This document shows, in pieces, positions 15,575 through 25,702 of a DNA stretch of 64,000 nucleotides (the stretch's first letter is position 1; every line of letters begins with the position of its first letter). Source of the DNA: Lachnospiraceae bacterium (GTDB taxonomy: Bacteria; Bacillota; Clostridia; Lachnospirales; Lachnospiraceae); assembly GCA_017453065.1 (NCBI GenBank), contig JAFTKW010000020.1, positions 32,029 to 96,028 on the forward strand. Reading direction: 5' to 3'. The notes under the pieces were generated by a model that was not told the origin of the DNA, searched no databases, and was given only the letters and a program-made list of their open reading frames with translations. Position numbers and translations under genes: made by a program.

Positions 15575-18193
15575 CTATGGGAACATATAGCCACGAGCTT
15601 GTAGCTCAGCCTTTTGAATGGCTATGATGTTGTAGGCATCAGGGTTGGTCAAGAAAAATGCTTCGTTGTGTGAACAGTAGTTGTCTGTCACAGGTTGATA
15701 AGTTGTGATGGTGCCATCTTCATTTTCGATGATGATGTTGGAGCCATCAAGCAAAGAGTAGTCTTCAATAAGTGCAAGTTCTGTAATGCCAGGAATCTTG
15801 AATGGGCATTGCTCGGAGGCAACTTTGTCCTGATAATAACAGCAAATCAAACCTGCAAAGTGAATGTCACAGTAAGTGGTAGGTTCGGTACCTACTTCGA
15901 AGTATTCGCTCTTGGTGTGGCCGTCACACACGCCTGCAACTGGCAATTTACCGGATCTGGTACAAATCTCAACCTGAACGATATCCGCTGGGATAGGGAA
16001 GGTCTGGTTAGGCAAATCTTCGTGTACACGTTCCATGACGGCACGCCAAAGAATCTTGGCAAGATTCTTTTCGTTGTTGCTCTTTCTTTCATCCATGATG
16101 ATACGGTTGTCATAGCCAGCCCATACAGTTGCTGTATAGTAAGGGGTGTAGCCTGAGAACCATACATCTCTGGTTTCAGAAGCAGTACCAGTCTTACCAG
16201 CAATGGACATGGTTTTGAAGTTAACAGCGGTACCAGTACCCTTGGTAACTACATCTACCATAGCATCTGTCAAAAGGAATGCAGTGGTTTCCTTCAATAC
16301 TCTGTGAGAGTTTGGTTCCGTGTTGTCCAAAATGATGTTGCCATCTGCATCCAAAACATGTGTGTAAAGCTTTGGCTCAATATATACACCGCCGTTGGCG
16401 ATTGCAGCGTAAGCGGCATTAAGTTCAAAGTTGGATACACCGGATACTCCGCCCAGTGCCATAGGCTGATAACAGTCATCTGCCATGGTGAGAGTAGTGA
16501 AGCCGAATTCTTTCAAATAGTCGAATCCAAGCTGTGGTGTAATCTGTGTGAGCAATTTAACGGTCAATACGTTCATGGAGTCTTCAATACCGGTGCGGAG
16601 GGAGTTGATTCCACGATATTGGTCGCCCCACCAGTTACGAACCATTACACCGTTGTCGTAAGCAAAAGGTGCATCATTCAGCACAGTTGCCAAAGTCATG
16701 TTGGAAAAGTCTAGAGCAGGCGCATAAGCTGCCAAGACTTTGAAAGTTGAACCAGGAGAACGGAGAGAGTCTGTAGCACGGTTGAGTGTTCGGCTACCAG
16801 TTTTAACACCTCGTCCACCTACCATAGCAACTACATAGCCTGTGTACTGGTCCTGAATCATCATGGACATCTGAGGCTGAACCGTAAAGTTAACGCTTTC
16901 AGCAATCTCTGTATGGTCTTCTGGAACAACAGCAGCTTTGTACTGCTCAATGGCTTCATATCCTTCTTCATGTGAGTTGAAGATCAGGTTAAAGTCTTTG
17001 TCAATATTTTCGCGATACCAGGTCTGAAGCATCTCTTTACTGTAGTTGGTGCGCTCGCCATCTGGCGCTTCTGTAGTGAGCGCATAGTTGAGATACCATT
17101 TGGTGTCAATCTGGAAGTTTTCAGGGTTTTCAAATTCCTCATCACAGATTGCCTGGATTTCTGGGTCCAAAGTAGTGAAAATCTGTAAACCACCACTGTA
17201 AAGCATGGAAGAGGCATTGGTTGGACTATAACCTGCTTCAATGAGGTCGTCGTAAACTACTTCCTGCAGATAGTCTACAAAGTAGGAGTCTACAGAGTTG
17301 TTCTGGTATTCGACGTTTACGTCCTGAATGCGAGAATATACGTCATCTGCCAAGGCTTCATCGTATTCGGCCTGAGTGATAAATCCTTCTTCAAGCATAG
17401 TGTTGAGGACACGTTTTCTACGCTCGGCATTGTTCTCGGGATGAGAGATAGGATTCCATTTGGATGGATTCTGTGTAATAACTGCGATAACCACAGACTC
17501 AGACAAAGTCAAATCTTTTACATGCTTGTTGAAATATCTGGTAGCGGCGGCTTGAACGCCAAGGGTGTTGGCACCACAGTTGATTGTGTTCATGTATCGC
17601 TCTAGTATTTCATCCTTGGACAAGACCTTGGTAAGCTCAATGGCCAAGTATTGTTCTTGAATCTTACGTTCAATCTGCTCCATTAGGTTACTTTCTGTCA
17701 CCCAATCGGTAAAAATCGTATTTTTCAGAAGCTGTTGGGTGATAGTACTGGCGCCTTCTTTACGCTTACCCATGGTTTTGATGAACTGATAACCAGAACG
17801 CATGATACCGTAAAAGTCGATGCCATTGTGTTCGTAGAATCGAACATCCTCGGCAGCAACGAAGGCTTTCGCCAAATGGTCAGGAATTTCTTCCATAGTT
17901 ACAATAGTACGGTTGGAGTTGGCAGCAACCAAAGTGTCAAGTTTGTTGCCCTGGTTGTCATAGATATAGGTGGTGAATCCAACAGGTGCAACGTCATTGC
18001 TGCTGATAACTGGAGCGGTGGCAATGATGCCCTTAAATACTCCGATGGCAGCGGATGCGCCAATGATTCCTGCGGATACAAATCCTATTAAAAATACCAG
18101 TAAAATGGTAAGAACAATCTTTTTGCCCCATTTTGGTGCTTTGGAATTCAGAGCCTTCTGCTTGTTCTTTACTCCTTTTTTACCATAATTCAT
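15575..18193 (-). CDS. class A penicillin-binding protein (PBP1A-like glycosyltransferase/transpeptidase)
   Basis: An 872-residue bifunctional peptidoglycan polymerase anchored by one N-terminal helix (IVLTILLVFLIGFVSAGIIG). The GT51 domain has AFVAAEDVRFYEHNGID with the catalytic Glu, and GASTITQQLLKN. The transpeptidase domain has SPGSTFKV (nucleophile Ser, Lys), SMN, and AGKTGTA. A C-terminal stretch with CYYQDK and several Cys and acidic residues follows. The frame is open to 18244, but ATG 18193 with GAAAGG upstream is the natural start. It stands alone between two terminator-bounded units. Confidence 0.95.
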   Translation of the reverse strand: MNYGKKGVKNKQKALNSKAPKWGKKIVLTILLVFLIGFVSAGIIGASAAIGVFKGIIATAPVISSNDVAPVGFTTYIYDNQGNKLDTLVAANSNRTIVTMEEIPDHLAKAFVAAEDVRFYEHNGIDFYGIMRSGYQFIKTMGKRKEGASTITQQLLKNTIFTDWVTESNLMEQIERKIQEQYLAIELTKVLSKDEILERYMNTINCGANTLGVQAAATRYFNKHVKDLTLSESVVIAVITQNPSKWNPISHPENNAERRKRVLNTMLEEGFITQAEYDEALADDVYSRIQDVNVEYQNNSVDSYFVDYLQEVVYDDLIEAGYSPTNASSMLYSGGLQIFTTLDPEIQAICDEEFENPENFQIDTKWYLNYALTTEAPDGERTNYSKEMLQTWYRENIDKDFNLIFNSHEEGYEAIEQYKAAVVPEDHTEIAESVNFTVQPQMSMMIQDQYTGYVVAMVGGRGVKTGSRTLNRATDSLRSPGSTFKVLAAYAPALDFSNMTLATVLNDAPFAYDNGVMVRNWWGDQYRGINSLRTGIEDSMNVLTVKLLTQITPQLGFDYLKEFGFTTLTMADDCYQPMALGGVSGVSNFELNAAYAAIANGGVYIEPKLYTHVLDADGNIILDNTEPNSHRVLKETTAFLLTDAMVDVVTKGTGTAVNFKTMSIAGKTGTASETRDVWFSGYTPYYTATVWAGYDNRIIMDERKSNNEKNLAKILWRAVMERVHEDLPNQTFPIPADIVQVEICTRSGKLPVAGVCDGHTKSEYFEVGTEPTTYCDIHFAGLICCYYQDKVASEQCPFKIPGITELALIEDYSLLDGSNIIIENEDGTITTYQPVTDNYCSHNEAFFLTNPDAYNIIAIQKAELQARGYMFP

Positions 18194-18385
18194 AGTCAAA
18201 CGCCTTTCTGTCAAAAAAACAAAATGTAGATATGTAAAGCCCAAAGGACATTACCTTCCTTATTATAACAAAAACAAAAATGTAAATAAAGGTTTTTTGT
18301 TTATATTAAGAATTCTTCACAAATATTTCAATCTTTATGCTACAATATCTTCAGTGTAGAAAGAAAAATTTCTTGAGGTATCAAT

Positions 18386-19027
18386 ATGGACATCAACAAA
18401 AAACCTTATCGCATCCTTGTAGAGGGTGGGCAAGGCGAGATTGTGGAAAAGAAATCTCGCTTTATTGCTACTTTTCGAAAGGTGGAGACGGAGGAAGAGG
18501 CTCTTTTATTTATAGAAGAAATGAAGAAAAAGTACTGGGATGCCAGACACAACTGCCATGCCTTTGTCATAGGCAAAAATGCAGAAACCATGCGTTTCTC
18601 TGATGATGGAGAACCGGGAGGAACAGCGGGCAAACCTATGTTGGAAGTGCTGCTGGGAGAAGGCGTTCGCAATGTGGCGGTGGTAGTAACCAGATACTTT
18701 GGAGGAGTACTACTTGGTACAGGAGGGCTTGTCAGAGCATATACCCAGGCTGTGCAGGAAGGACTTCGTAATTCAAGGACAGGCTGGATGAAATATGGCT
18801 GTCTGCTTTCTATGGAGACAGATTACAATGGCATTGGCAAGATTCTTTATCTGCTAGGACAGAGCGGCCTTGAACCAAGGGATGCGGAGTATACGGATGT
18901 GGTATCCCTGAAGGTCCTTGTACCGTACGAGATGCGTCAGGCGCTGGAAAAAGACATTACGGAAGCCACTTGTGGCAAGGCGAAGATAGAACTTTTAGAG
19001 GAATTGTTTTTCTTAGATGAGGAATAA
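18386..19027 (+). CDS. YigZ/IMPACT family protein
   Basis: A 213-residue UPF0029 protein. The N-terminal domain has EKKSRFIATFRKVETEEEA, then HNCHAFVIG, FSDDGEPGGTAGKPMLEVL and VTRYFGGVLLGTGGLVRAY, the strongly conserved family core; the C-terminal domain has the ferredoxin-like DUF1949 layout. Bacterial members are possible translation or nucleic-acid-associated factors of unproven activity. It ends 2 bp before an AraC-type gene, so the two are probably cotranscribed. Confidence 0.92.
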   Translation: MDINKKPYRILVEGGQGEIVEKKSRFIATFRKVETEEEALLFIEEMKKKYWDARHNCHAFVIGKNAETMRFSDDGEPGGTAGKPMLEVLLGEGVRNVAVVVTRYFGGVLLGTGGLVRAYTQAVQEGLRNSRTGWMKYGCLLSMETDYNGIGKILYLLGQSGLEPRDAEYTDVVSLKVLVPYEMRQALEKDITEATCGKAKIELLEELFFLDEE

Positions 19028-19029
19028 CT

Positions 19030-19878
19030 ATGATTGACAATAATGTTATGATTGAGCGTTTGGACCCTACTTTTTTGTTTACATGGAAGGGAACCAGACG
19101 GAGAGACGAAAAAAACTATCACAAGCATGATTATACAGAAATTGCGTACATTCTTTCTGGGCATGGCAAATACCGCTTAAACGATCAGATTTATGAGGTG
19201 TCAGAGGGGGACTTGCTTTTGCTGAATCCAGGAGTGATGCATCAGGCTTTGTGCACAGATCCAGACAATCCTACTACAGAGTTTTTTGTGGGCTTTTCAG
19301 ATGTGCAGTTTTCGGGCATGTATGTAAATGAACTTCCACTGCCGAATGGACAGCTAATCATCCATACCAAGGGAGAACTTCGTCAAAGACTGTTTAAACT
19401 TTGTGCTTCGATGGAAGCGGAGAATGCAGTTTGCTGGCAGGGGAGATACTACATGATGAAGGCGTATCTGATACAGATGCTTTTGTTTGTATTCAGAGAG
19501 CAGACAGAACCGATGCCTGTAAAGACCGGATACGCATTTGAGTCTGTAAATAGGAAATATGTAGTAGAGCAGATTGTAAGTTATTTTGAGGATCACTACA
19601 GCGAAAAAGTATCCTTGGATTCTATCGCAGAAAATATGTATTTGAGCCCATTTTATGTATCCAAGATTTTTAAGTCGGAAACGGGAGAAGCACCAATTCG
19701 CCATCTGATTAATATTCGTTTGGAAAAAGCCAAAGAAATATTGGAGAGCGGATGGGAAGGAAGCATCCAAGAAGTGGCTGCCAAGGTAGGGTACGATGAT
19801 GCGTATCATTTCAGTAAATTGTTCAAAAAACGATACGGAATCCCTCCTTCAGCGGTTAAAAAAATGGAAAAAGTTTGA
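19030..19878 (+). CDS. AraC family transcriptional regulator with cupin domain
   Basis: 282 residues. The N-terminal cupin sensor has YHKHDYTEIAYILSGHGKY and EGDLLLLNPGVMHQ. The C-terminal double helix-turn-helix reads ISLDSIAENMYLSPFYVSKI in style (VSLDSIAENMYLSP here), FKSETGEAPIRHL, then VAAKVGYDDAYHFSKLFKKR and YGIPPSA. Such regulators usually sense sugars or small aromatics. No transport or catabolic operon adjoins it; the upstream partner is YigZ, so its target is unclear. Confidence 0.93.
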   Translation: MIDNNVMIERLDPTFLFTWKGTRRRDEKNYHKHDYTEIAYILSGHGKYRLNDQIYEVSEGDLLLLNPGVMHQALCTDPDNPTTEFFVGFSDVQFSGMYVNELPLPNGQLIIHTKGELRQRLFKLCASMEAENAVCWQGRYYMMKAYLIQMLLFVFREQTEPMPVKTGYAFESVNRKYVVEQIVSYFEDHYSEKVSLDSIAENMYLSPFYVSKIFKSETGEAPIRHLINIRLEKAKEILESGWEGSIQEVAAKVGYDDAYHFSKLFKKRYGIPPSAVKKMEKV

Positions 19879-20010
19879 TACTTTTTTGTCAGTATGTTTT
19901 TTTTTAGATACTTGAGCCCAAATGTGAAAAAAATGGTTTATTTTGCTCGTTAAGTTTGCTACAATCAAAGCATGAAAGCGTTTACATTTCTCGCATATGG
20001 AGGATAGAAA

Positions 20011-20679
20011 ATGAGATACTTTTTTAGCGCAAATATTGAAAAGAAAGAAAAAGGATATACAATTCAGCTCCCATTTAATGTATGGGAAGTTTGTAAACAG
20101 AGAGAAGTAATTACAGCAGACATGGTGCTGGACAACAAGATTATTAACTGTGAACTTCTTCCAAAGGAAAAAGGTAATTACGAAATTGTACTTACAGAGG
20201 AAGATGTGGCAGGTGTGGATCTTAACTTAAAGCACAAGATGCTTCTTCATGTAAATGGAAGTTTGATTAAGATGGACCAGAATAGCCCATACAACTTTGA
20301 CAAGCCAATCCGAAAGATTGACAGCATGGAAGTAATCATTCAGCCAGAGGATGGTCTTTGTGGACAGACTTGTGTGGCTATGCTTGCAGGCGTGACCATT
20401 GCTGACGTTATCAGCGTAATGGACTGCAGAGAGTGGCAGGCAACTATGGGTCGCGTGATTTCTGCATTGAATTACTACGGTATCGACCACAGCGATATCA
20501 TTGTTTACACAGAAGGACAGGAAGCAGTACTTCCTAAGTGCTGTGTAATGATGGAAAAGATGGGACGTTACTGCCATTACCTTGTGCATTTTGATGGCAA
20601 GTTCTATGATTCTAATCTGGGCGTTTTTGAAGAGTACGATATGTCCAAGCTTCAGGGATACTTGGAGATCAAATGCTAA
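20011..20679 (+). CDS. DUF1905-like domain fused to a C39-like cysteine peptidase fold
   Basis: 222 residues. Residues 1-85 look like the small beta-barrel DUF1905 (YTIQLPFNVWEV, ELLPKEKGNYEIVLTEED). Residues 105-222 look like a papain/C39-like domain: Q111 and C117 in QPEDGLCGQTCVAMLAGV give the Q-x5-C pattern, H189 in HYLVHFDGKFYDSN and D200 or nearby complete a plausible catalytic set. No signal peptide or membrane segment, so it is cytoplasmic, unlike transporter-linked C39 domains. Has its own promoter region and terminator. Domain assignments are by eye; function unknown. Confidence 0.6.
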   Translation: MRYFFSANIEKKEKGYTIQLPFNVWEVCKQREVITADMVLDNKIINCELLPKEKGNYEIVLTEEDVAGVDLNLKHKMLLHVNGSLIKMDQNSPYNFDKPIRKIDSMEVIIQPEDGLCGQTCVAMLAGVTIADVISVMDCREWQATMGRVISALNYYGIDHSDIIVYTEGQEAVLPKCCVMMEKMGRYCHYLVHFDGKFYDSNLGVFEEYDMSKLQGYLEIKC

Positions 20680-20702
20680 TTGAATAAGTGATTTGATTCG
20701 TT

Positions 20703-20733
20703 GAGCCAATGCTTTGTGCATTGGCTCTTTTTT
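20703..20733 (+). terminator. intrinsic terminator
   Basis: GAGCCAATGC (20703-20712), TTTGT loop, GCATTGGCTC (20718-20727), six Ts. Confidence 0.93.
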
Positions 20734-20773
20734 CAAGACAGCAAGTTTTCATATTCTTTTTATTTTTCCTTTA

Positions 20774-20802
20774 TTGACACATCTATATCAAGAATATAAA
20801 AT
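20774..20802 (+). promoter_or_regulatory. promoter of groES-groEL
   Basis: TTGACA (20774-20779), 17 bp, TAAAAT (20797-20802), leaving a leader of about 155 nt. The leader has a hairpin GTTTGCT-CCAA-AGCAAAC (20881-20898). No CIRCE element (TTAGCACTC-N9-GAGTGCTAA) is present in the upstream region. Confidence 0.75.
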
Positions 20803-20963
20803 GAAACCGTTGATATTTCAGCGCATATTTTGGTGTAAAGCTGAATACATATGAAGGTGTATATTGATGAAAGAGTTTAGGTTTGCTCCAAAGCAAACAG
20901 CGCGAACTACAAAATAAGTAAATGCACCTAGAACAAATAGAAAATAGATAAGGAGATGTTTTT

Positions 20964-21248
20964 ATGAAATTAGCACCTTTAGGAGACAGAGTTGTATTGA
21001 AACAGTTGGTAGCTGAAGAAACTACTACTTCTGGAATTATTCTTACTGGCCAGACCAAGGAAAAACCTCAGCAGGCAGAAATCGTTGCAGTAGGTCCTGG
21101 CGGAATGGTAGACGGCAAAGAAATCAAGATGGAAGTTAAGGTTGGCGATCAGGTTATTTATTCTAAGTACGCTGGCACAGAAGTGAAACTTGGTGAGGAA
21201 GAATACATCATTGTTAAGCAGAGTGACATTTTGGCAATCATCCAGTAG
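20964..21248 (+). CDS. groES: co-chaperonin GroES
   Basis: 94 residues, the usual length. KLAPLGDRVVLKQLVAEETT, SGIILTGQTKEKPQQAEIVA (the mobile loop region) and the C-terminal EEYIIVKQSDILAI are standard. It caps the GroEL ring during ATP-dependent protein folding. Strong AAGGAG site; groEL follows 32 bp downstream. Confidence 0.97.
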   Translation: MKLAPLGDRVVLKQLVAEETTTSGIILTGQTKEKPQQAEIVAVGPGGMVDGKEIKMEVKVGDQVIYSKYAGTEVKLGEEEYIIVKQSDILAIIQ

Positions 21249-21259
21249 TTATAAATTGA

Positions 21260-22900
<1,641 letters not shown>

Positions 22901-23082
22901 GCGTTCTAAACCCAAGACGCAGTCGGACGAATAAAGGAAACCTCGGCCCCAAGCTTGCTTGGAGGGTCGGGGTTTTATTTATTTGGCTGGGTATGACTTG
23001 GGCAAGCGGTAGCCTCCGGATTCGACGAAGGAGAATTTGGGGGCTAAGCGCAGGCCAAGACAGCGTCTTGGGTTTAGAACGC
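22901..23082. repeat. 182-bp element with perfect 20-bp inverted ends
   Basis: GCGTTCTAAACCCAAGACGC (22901-22920) is perfectly complementary to 23063-23082. The left arm directly follows the groEL stop. Inside lie the groEL terminator, a stem TAGCCTCC (23010-23017) / GGGGGCTA (23039-23046), and an alternative hairpin CCAAGAC-AGC-GTCTTGG at 23054-23070 that would compete with the right arm. No frame of note. It could be a small MITE-like element or a branched RNA; no target-site duplication is evident. Confidence 0.6.
22941..22983 (+). terminator. groESL terminator
   Basis: CCTCGGCC-CCAAGC (22941-22954) pairs with GCTTGG-(AG)-GGTCGGGG (ending 22972), followed by TTTTATTTATTT. It sits within the 182-bp inverted-repeat element. 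Confidence 0.85.
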
Positions 23083-23186
23083 AGGAAGATTTTTGTTATG
23101 TTAGTGACATATCAAGTAAATGAATGTCAGCAGTGCCAAGAGGAACATTCCGAAAGACATTAAATTTTAAATAAGAAAGAATACAG

Positions 23187-23215
23187 TTGACAAATACAGT
23201 ATTTCTTCCTATAAT
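23187..23215 (+). promoter_or_regulatory. consensus promoter of the rimP-to-ribF operon
   Basis: TTGACA (23187-23192), exactly 17 bp, TATAAT (23210-23215): a full consensus sigma-A promoter, fitting a highly expressed translation operon. The leader to rimP is about 235 nt. Confidence 0.85.
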
Positions 23216-23244
23216 ATGCCTAGATGAATAATATTACTTGCGAG

Positions 23245-23380
23245 AGAGTGGCTGAAAAGCCACTCTTTCTTGTTGCTAAGCGAAGCTTGCAACAAGAAAG
23301 AGTGATACATGCACACGTCGAAGCGTGGCTTCGACGGCACCAACACCGTTCGCACGCAAGATTGCGTCATGCGCAATCTT
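23245..23380 (+). promoter_or_regulatory. structured leader of rimP-nusA operon with overlapping hairpins
   Basis: Hairpin 1: GAGTGGCT-GAAA-AGCCACTC (23246-23265) then TTTCTTGTT, terminator-like. Hairpin 2: CACTCTTTCTTGTTGC (23261-23276) pairs perfectly with 23289-23304, with an inner AAGC-GAA-GCTT stem; it reuses five bases of hairpin 1 plus its T tract, so the two compete. Hairpin 3: CGTCGAAGC-GTG-GCTTCGACG (23316-23336). Hairpin 4: AAGATTGCG (23358-23366) / CGCAATCTT (23372-23380). The pairings are direct observation; attenuation or RNase III processing is inference. Confidence 0.6.
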
Positions 23381-23457
23381 ATCTTTAGGGCTGTGACACA
23401 CGGTACGCTGGGATGCACACGCAAGTATCAACATTCAAGAAAGGAACAGGTGAGTAA

Positions 23458-23925
23458 ATGTCAAAGAGGGAAACCTACGAGGCAAAGGCAGAAAACCTAC
23501 TTTTGCCAATTACACAGAAATTCGGCGTAGAGGTTTACGACGTAGAGTATGTGAAAGAAGGCAGTGACTGGTATCTTAGGGCTTTTATCGACAAGCCAGA
23601 AGGAGTTAATATCATCGACTGCGAAAATGTCAGCAGAGCTTTTTCGGATGCTCTTGACCAGGAGGACTTCATTCCAGATGCATATATTTTGGAGGTGAGT
23701 AGCCCCGGTCTTGGCAGAACTTTAAAGAAGGACAGACATTTTGAAAAAAGTATAGGCCAGGAAGTGGAGGTAAAACTCTACAAGCCTATCGACAAGGTAA
23801 AGGAGTTTGTTGGAAAACTGGACAGCTTTGACAGCGAGTCTATCACTATCATTGCAGAAGACGAAGCCAAGAAAACCTTTAACCGCAGTGAAATTGCACT
23901 TGTTCGTTTGACCATAGATTTTTAA
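23458..23925 (+). CDS. rimP: ribosome maturation factor RimP
   Basis: 155 residues. GVEVYDVEYVKEGSDWYLRA and IDKPEGVNIIDCENVSRAFS belong to the N-terminal domain, LEVSSPGLGRTLKKDRHFEK is the family signature, and the C-terminal Sm-like domain follows. RimP helps 30S subunit assembly. First gene of a nine-gene operon whose order is conserved in Firmicutes. Confidence 0.96.
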   Translation: MSKRETYEAKAENLLLPITQKFGVEVYDVEYVKEGSDWYLRAFIDKPEGVNIIDCENVSRAFSDALDQEDFIPDAYILEVSSPGLGRTLKKDRHFEKSIGQEVEVKLYKPIDKVKEFVGKLDSFDSESITIIAEDEAKKTFNRSEIALVRLTIDF

Positions 23926-23957
23926 ATTGAATGAAACCATAGGAGGATAAAAGAAAA

Positions 23958-25109
23958 ATGAACAAAGAATTAATGGAAGCATTAGACATTTTGGAGAGAG
24001 AGAAAGAGATTAGCAAAGAGACATTGTTCGAGGCAATTGAGAATTCTCTTTTGACAGCATGCAAGAACCATTTTGGCAAAGCAGACAATATCAAAGTTGA
24101 GATTAACAGAGAAACATGTGATTTCTTGGTATATGCAGAAAAAGAAGTTGTGGAAACAGCTGAAGAAGTGGAAGATGATTGCTTGCAGATTTGTCTTGCT
24201 GACGCAAAAGCAGTTTCTAAGAGAGCAAAAGTTGGCACAATTTTGAAGGTTGAAATCAAATCCAAAGAATTTGGCCGTATTGCTACACAGAATGCAAAGA
24301 ACGTTATCCTACAGAAGATCAGAGAAGAAGAAAGATCTGTAATTTACAATCAGTACTACGAAAAAGAAAAAGACGTAGTGACAGGTGTAGTACAGCGCTA
24401 TGTAGGAAAGAACATCAGCATTAACCTTGGTAAGGTAGATGCTCTTCTCACAGAAAACGAGCAGGTTAAGGGAGAGGTATTCAGACCTACAGAGAGAATC
24501 AAAGTTTACATTCTCGAAGTAAAGAACACTCCTAAGGGACCACGCATCAATGTAAGCCGCACACATCCAGAATTGGTTAAGAGATTGTTTGAGGCTGAAG
24601 TAACAGAAATCAAAGATGGTACAGTAGAGATCATGAGCATTGCTCGTGAAGCTGGAAGTCGTACCAAGATTGCTGTTTGGAGCAACAATCCAAACGTAGA
24701 TGCAGTAGGTGCATGTGTAGGTCTTAACGGTGCAAGAGTTAACTCCATCGTGGAAGAACTTCGCGGAGAAAAAATCGATATCGTAAACTGGGATGAGAAC
24801 CCTGGTATCCTGATTCAGAATGCACTTTCTCCAGCAAAAATTGTTGCAGTATTTGCAGATCCAGACGAGAAGACTGCAAAAGTAGTTGTTCCTGATTATC
24901 AGTTGTCTTTGGCAATCGGTAAAGAAGGTCAGAACGCTAGACTTGCTGCAAGACTTACAGGCTACAAGATTGACATCAAGTCTGAGACTCAGGCGAAGGA
25001 TGCTCCAGGCTTCCGTTACGAAGACTACGAGTACGAAGAGTACGATGAAGAGTATGAGGAGTATGAAGGCGAGTACGAAGGCGAATACGAAGAGGGAGCA
25101 GATGAATAA
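23958..25109 (+). CDS. nusA: transcription termination/antitermination factor NusA
   Basis: 383 residues: N-terminal RNA-polymerase-binding domain (ALDILEREKEISKETLFEAI), S1 domain (VTGVVQRYVGKNISINLGKV), and two KH domains (GACVGLNGARVNSIVEEL; VVPDYQLSLAIGKEGQNARL). The last 30 residues form an unusual acidic Tyr/Glu tail (YEDYEYEEYDEEYEEYEGEY and on). NusA controls pausing and termination and may act on the hairpins of its own operon leader, as reported for the E. coli operon; that is inference here. The stop overlaps ylxR by 8 bp. Confidence 0.97.
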   Translation: MNKELMEALDILEREKEISKETLFEAIENSLLTACKNHFGKADNIKVEINRETCDFLVYAEKEVVETAEEVEDDCLQICLADAKAVSKRAKVGTILKVEIKSKEFGRIATQNAKNVILQKIREEERSVIYNQYYEKEKDVVTGVVQRYVGKNISINLGKVDALLTENEQVKGEVFRPTERIKVYILEVKNTPKGPRINVSRTHPELVKRLFEAEVTEIKDGTVEIMSIAREAGSRTKIAVWSNNPNVDAVGACVGLNGARVNSIVEELRGEKIDIVNWDENPGILIQNALSPAKIVAVFADPDEKTAKVVVPDYQLSLAIGKEGQNARLAARLTGYKIDIKSETQAKDAPGFRYEDYEYEEYDEEYEEYEGEYEGEYEEGADE

Positions 25110-25371
25110 GAAAATTCCCATGAGACAGTGCGTTGGCTGTGGTGAGATGAAAAGCAAAAAGGAAATGATGCGCGTTCTCAAAACAGCAGAAGATGCAATT
25201 GTCCTAGATGTAACAGGCAAAAAAAATGGTAGAGGCGCATATCTTTGTGTGTCAGAAGATTGCTTGAAAAAAGCAAGAAAGAACAAAGGATTAGAGCGTT
25301 CTTTCAAAATGAGTATTCCGACCGAAGTATATGACGCTTTAGAGAAGGAGTTTGAAGATATTGAAGCCTAA
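25102..25371 (+). CDS. ylxR: YlxR family RNA-binding protein (RnpM)
   Basis: 89 residues starting MNKKIPMRQCVGCGEMKSKK, with the YlxR core GRGAYLCVSEDCLKKARK. YlxR binds RNA and has been linked to modulation of RNase P in Bacillus (RnpM). The start overlaps the nusA end, behind GAGGGAG, showing translational coupling. The frame is open further upstream, but that reading lies inside nusA. Confidence 0.93.
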   Translation: MNKKIPMRQCVGCGEMKSKKEMMRVLKTAEDAIVLDVTGKKNGRGAYLCVSEDCLKKARKNKGLERSFKMSIPTEVYDALEKEFEDIEA

Positions 25372-25702
25372 TAAAATTTATTCCCTGCTAGGTTTGGCTA
25401 TGCGAGGAAGAAATGTTGTAAGTGGAGAGTTTGCGACAGAAAGTGCCGTAAAGGATGGCTCAGCCATGCTGGTGCTGGTGGCAAAGGATGCTTCAGACAA
25501 TACAAAGAAACTGTTTACCAATAAATGTTCTTTTTATGAAGTACCATGTTTTCAATATGGAACAAAAGAAGAACTTGGGCATGCCATAGGAAAGGAACTT
25601 CGTTCCTCCTTAGCAGTCACCGATTTGGGACTTGCGGATGCTATTATTGGGAAACTGGAAGAAACGGATAAACTAGGAGGTAGTGAGCATGGCGAAAATT
25701 AA
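25361..25702 (+). CDS. ylxQ: YlxQ, L7Ae-family RNA-binding protein
   Basis: About 113 residues of the L7Ae/L30e/Gadd45 fold that binds kink-turn [60 protein letters not shown]. No ATG is available near the start. TTG 25361, with AGAAGGAG ending 10 bp upstream, places the N-terminus like Bacillus YlxQ; TTG 25352 is too close to the ribosome site. It overlaps ylxR by 11 bp and infB by 14 bp. Confidence 0.9.
   Translation: MKPNKIYSLLGLAMRGRNVVSGEFATESAVKDGSAMLVLVAKDASDNTKKLFTNKCSFYEVPCFQYGTKEELGHAIGKELRSSLAVTDLGLADAIIGKLEETDKLGGSEHGEN

Noticed and set aside
20734-20963. CIRCE element before groES
   Set aside because: No TTAGCACTC-N9-GAGTGCTAA or close variant; only TTAGCACCT within the groES start region, which has no inverted partner.
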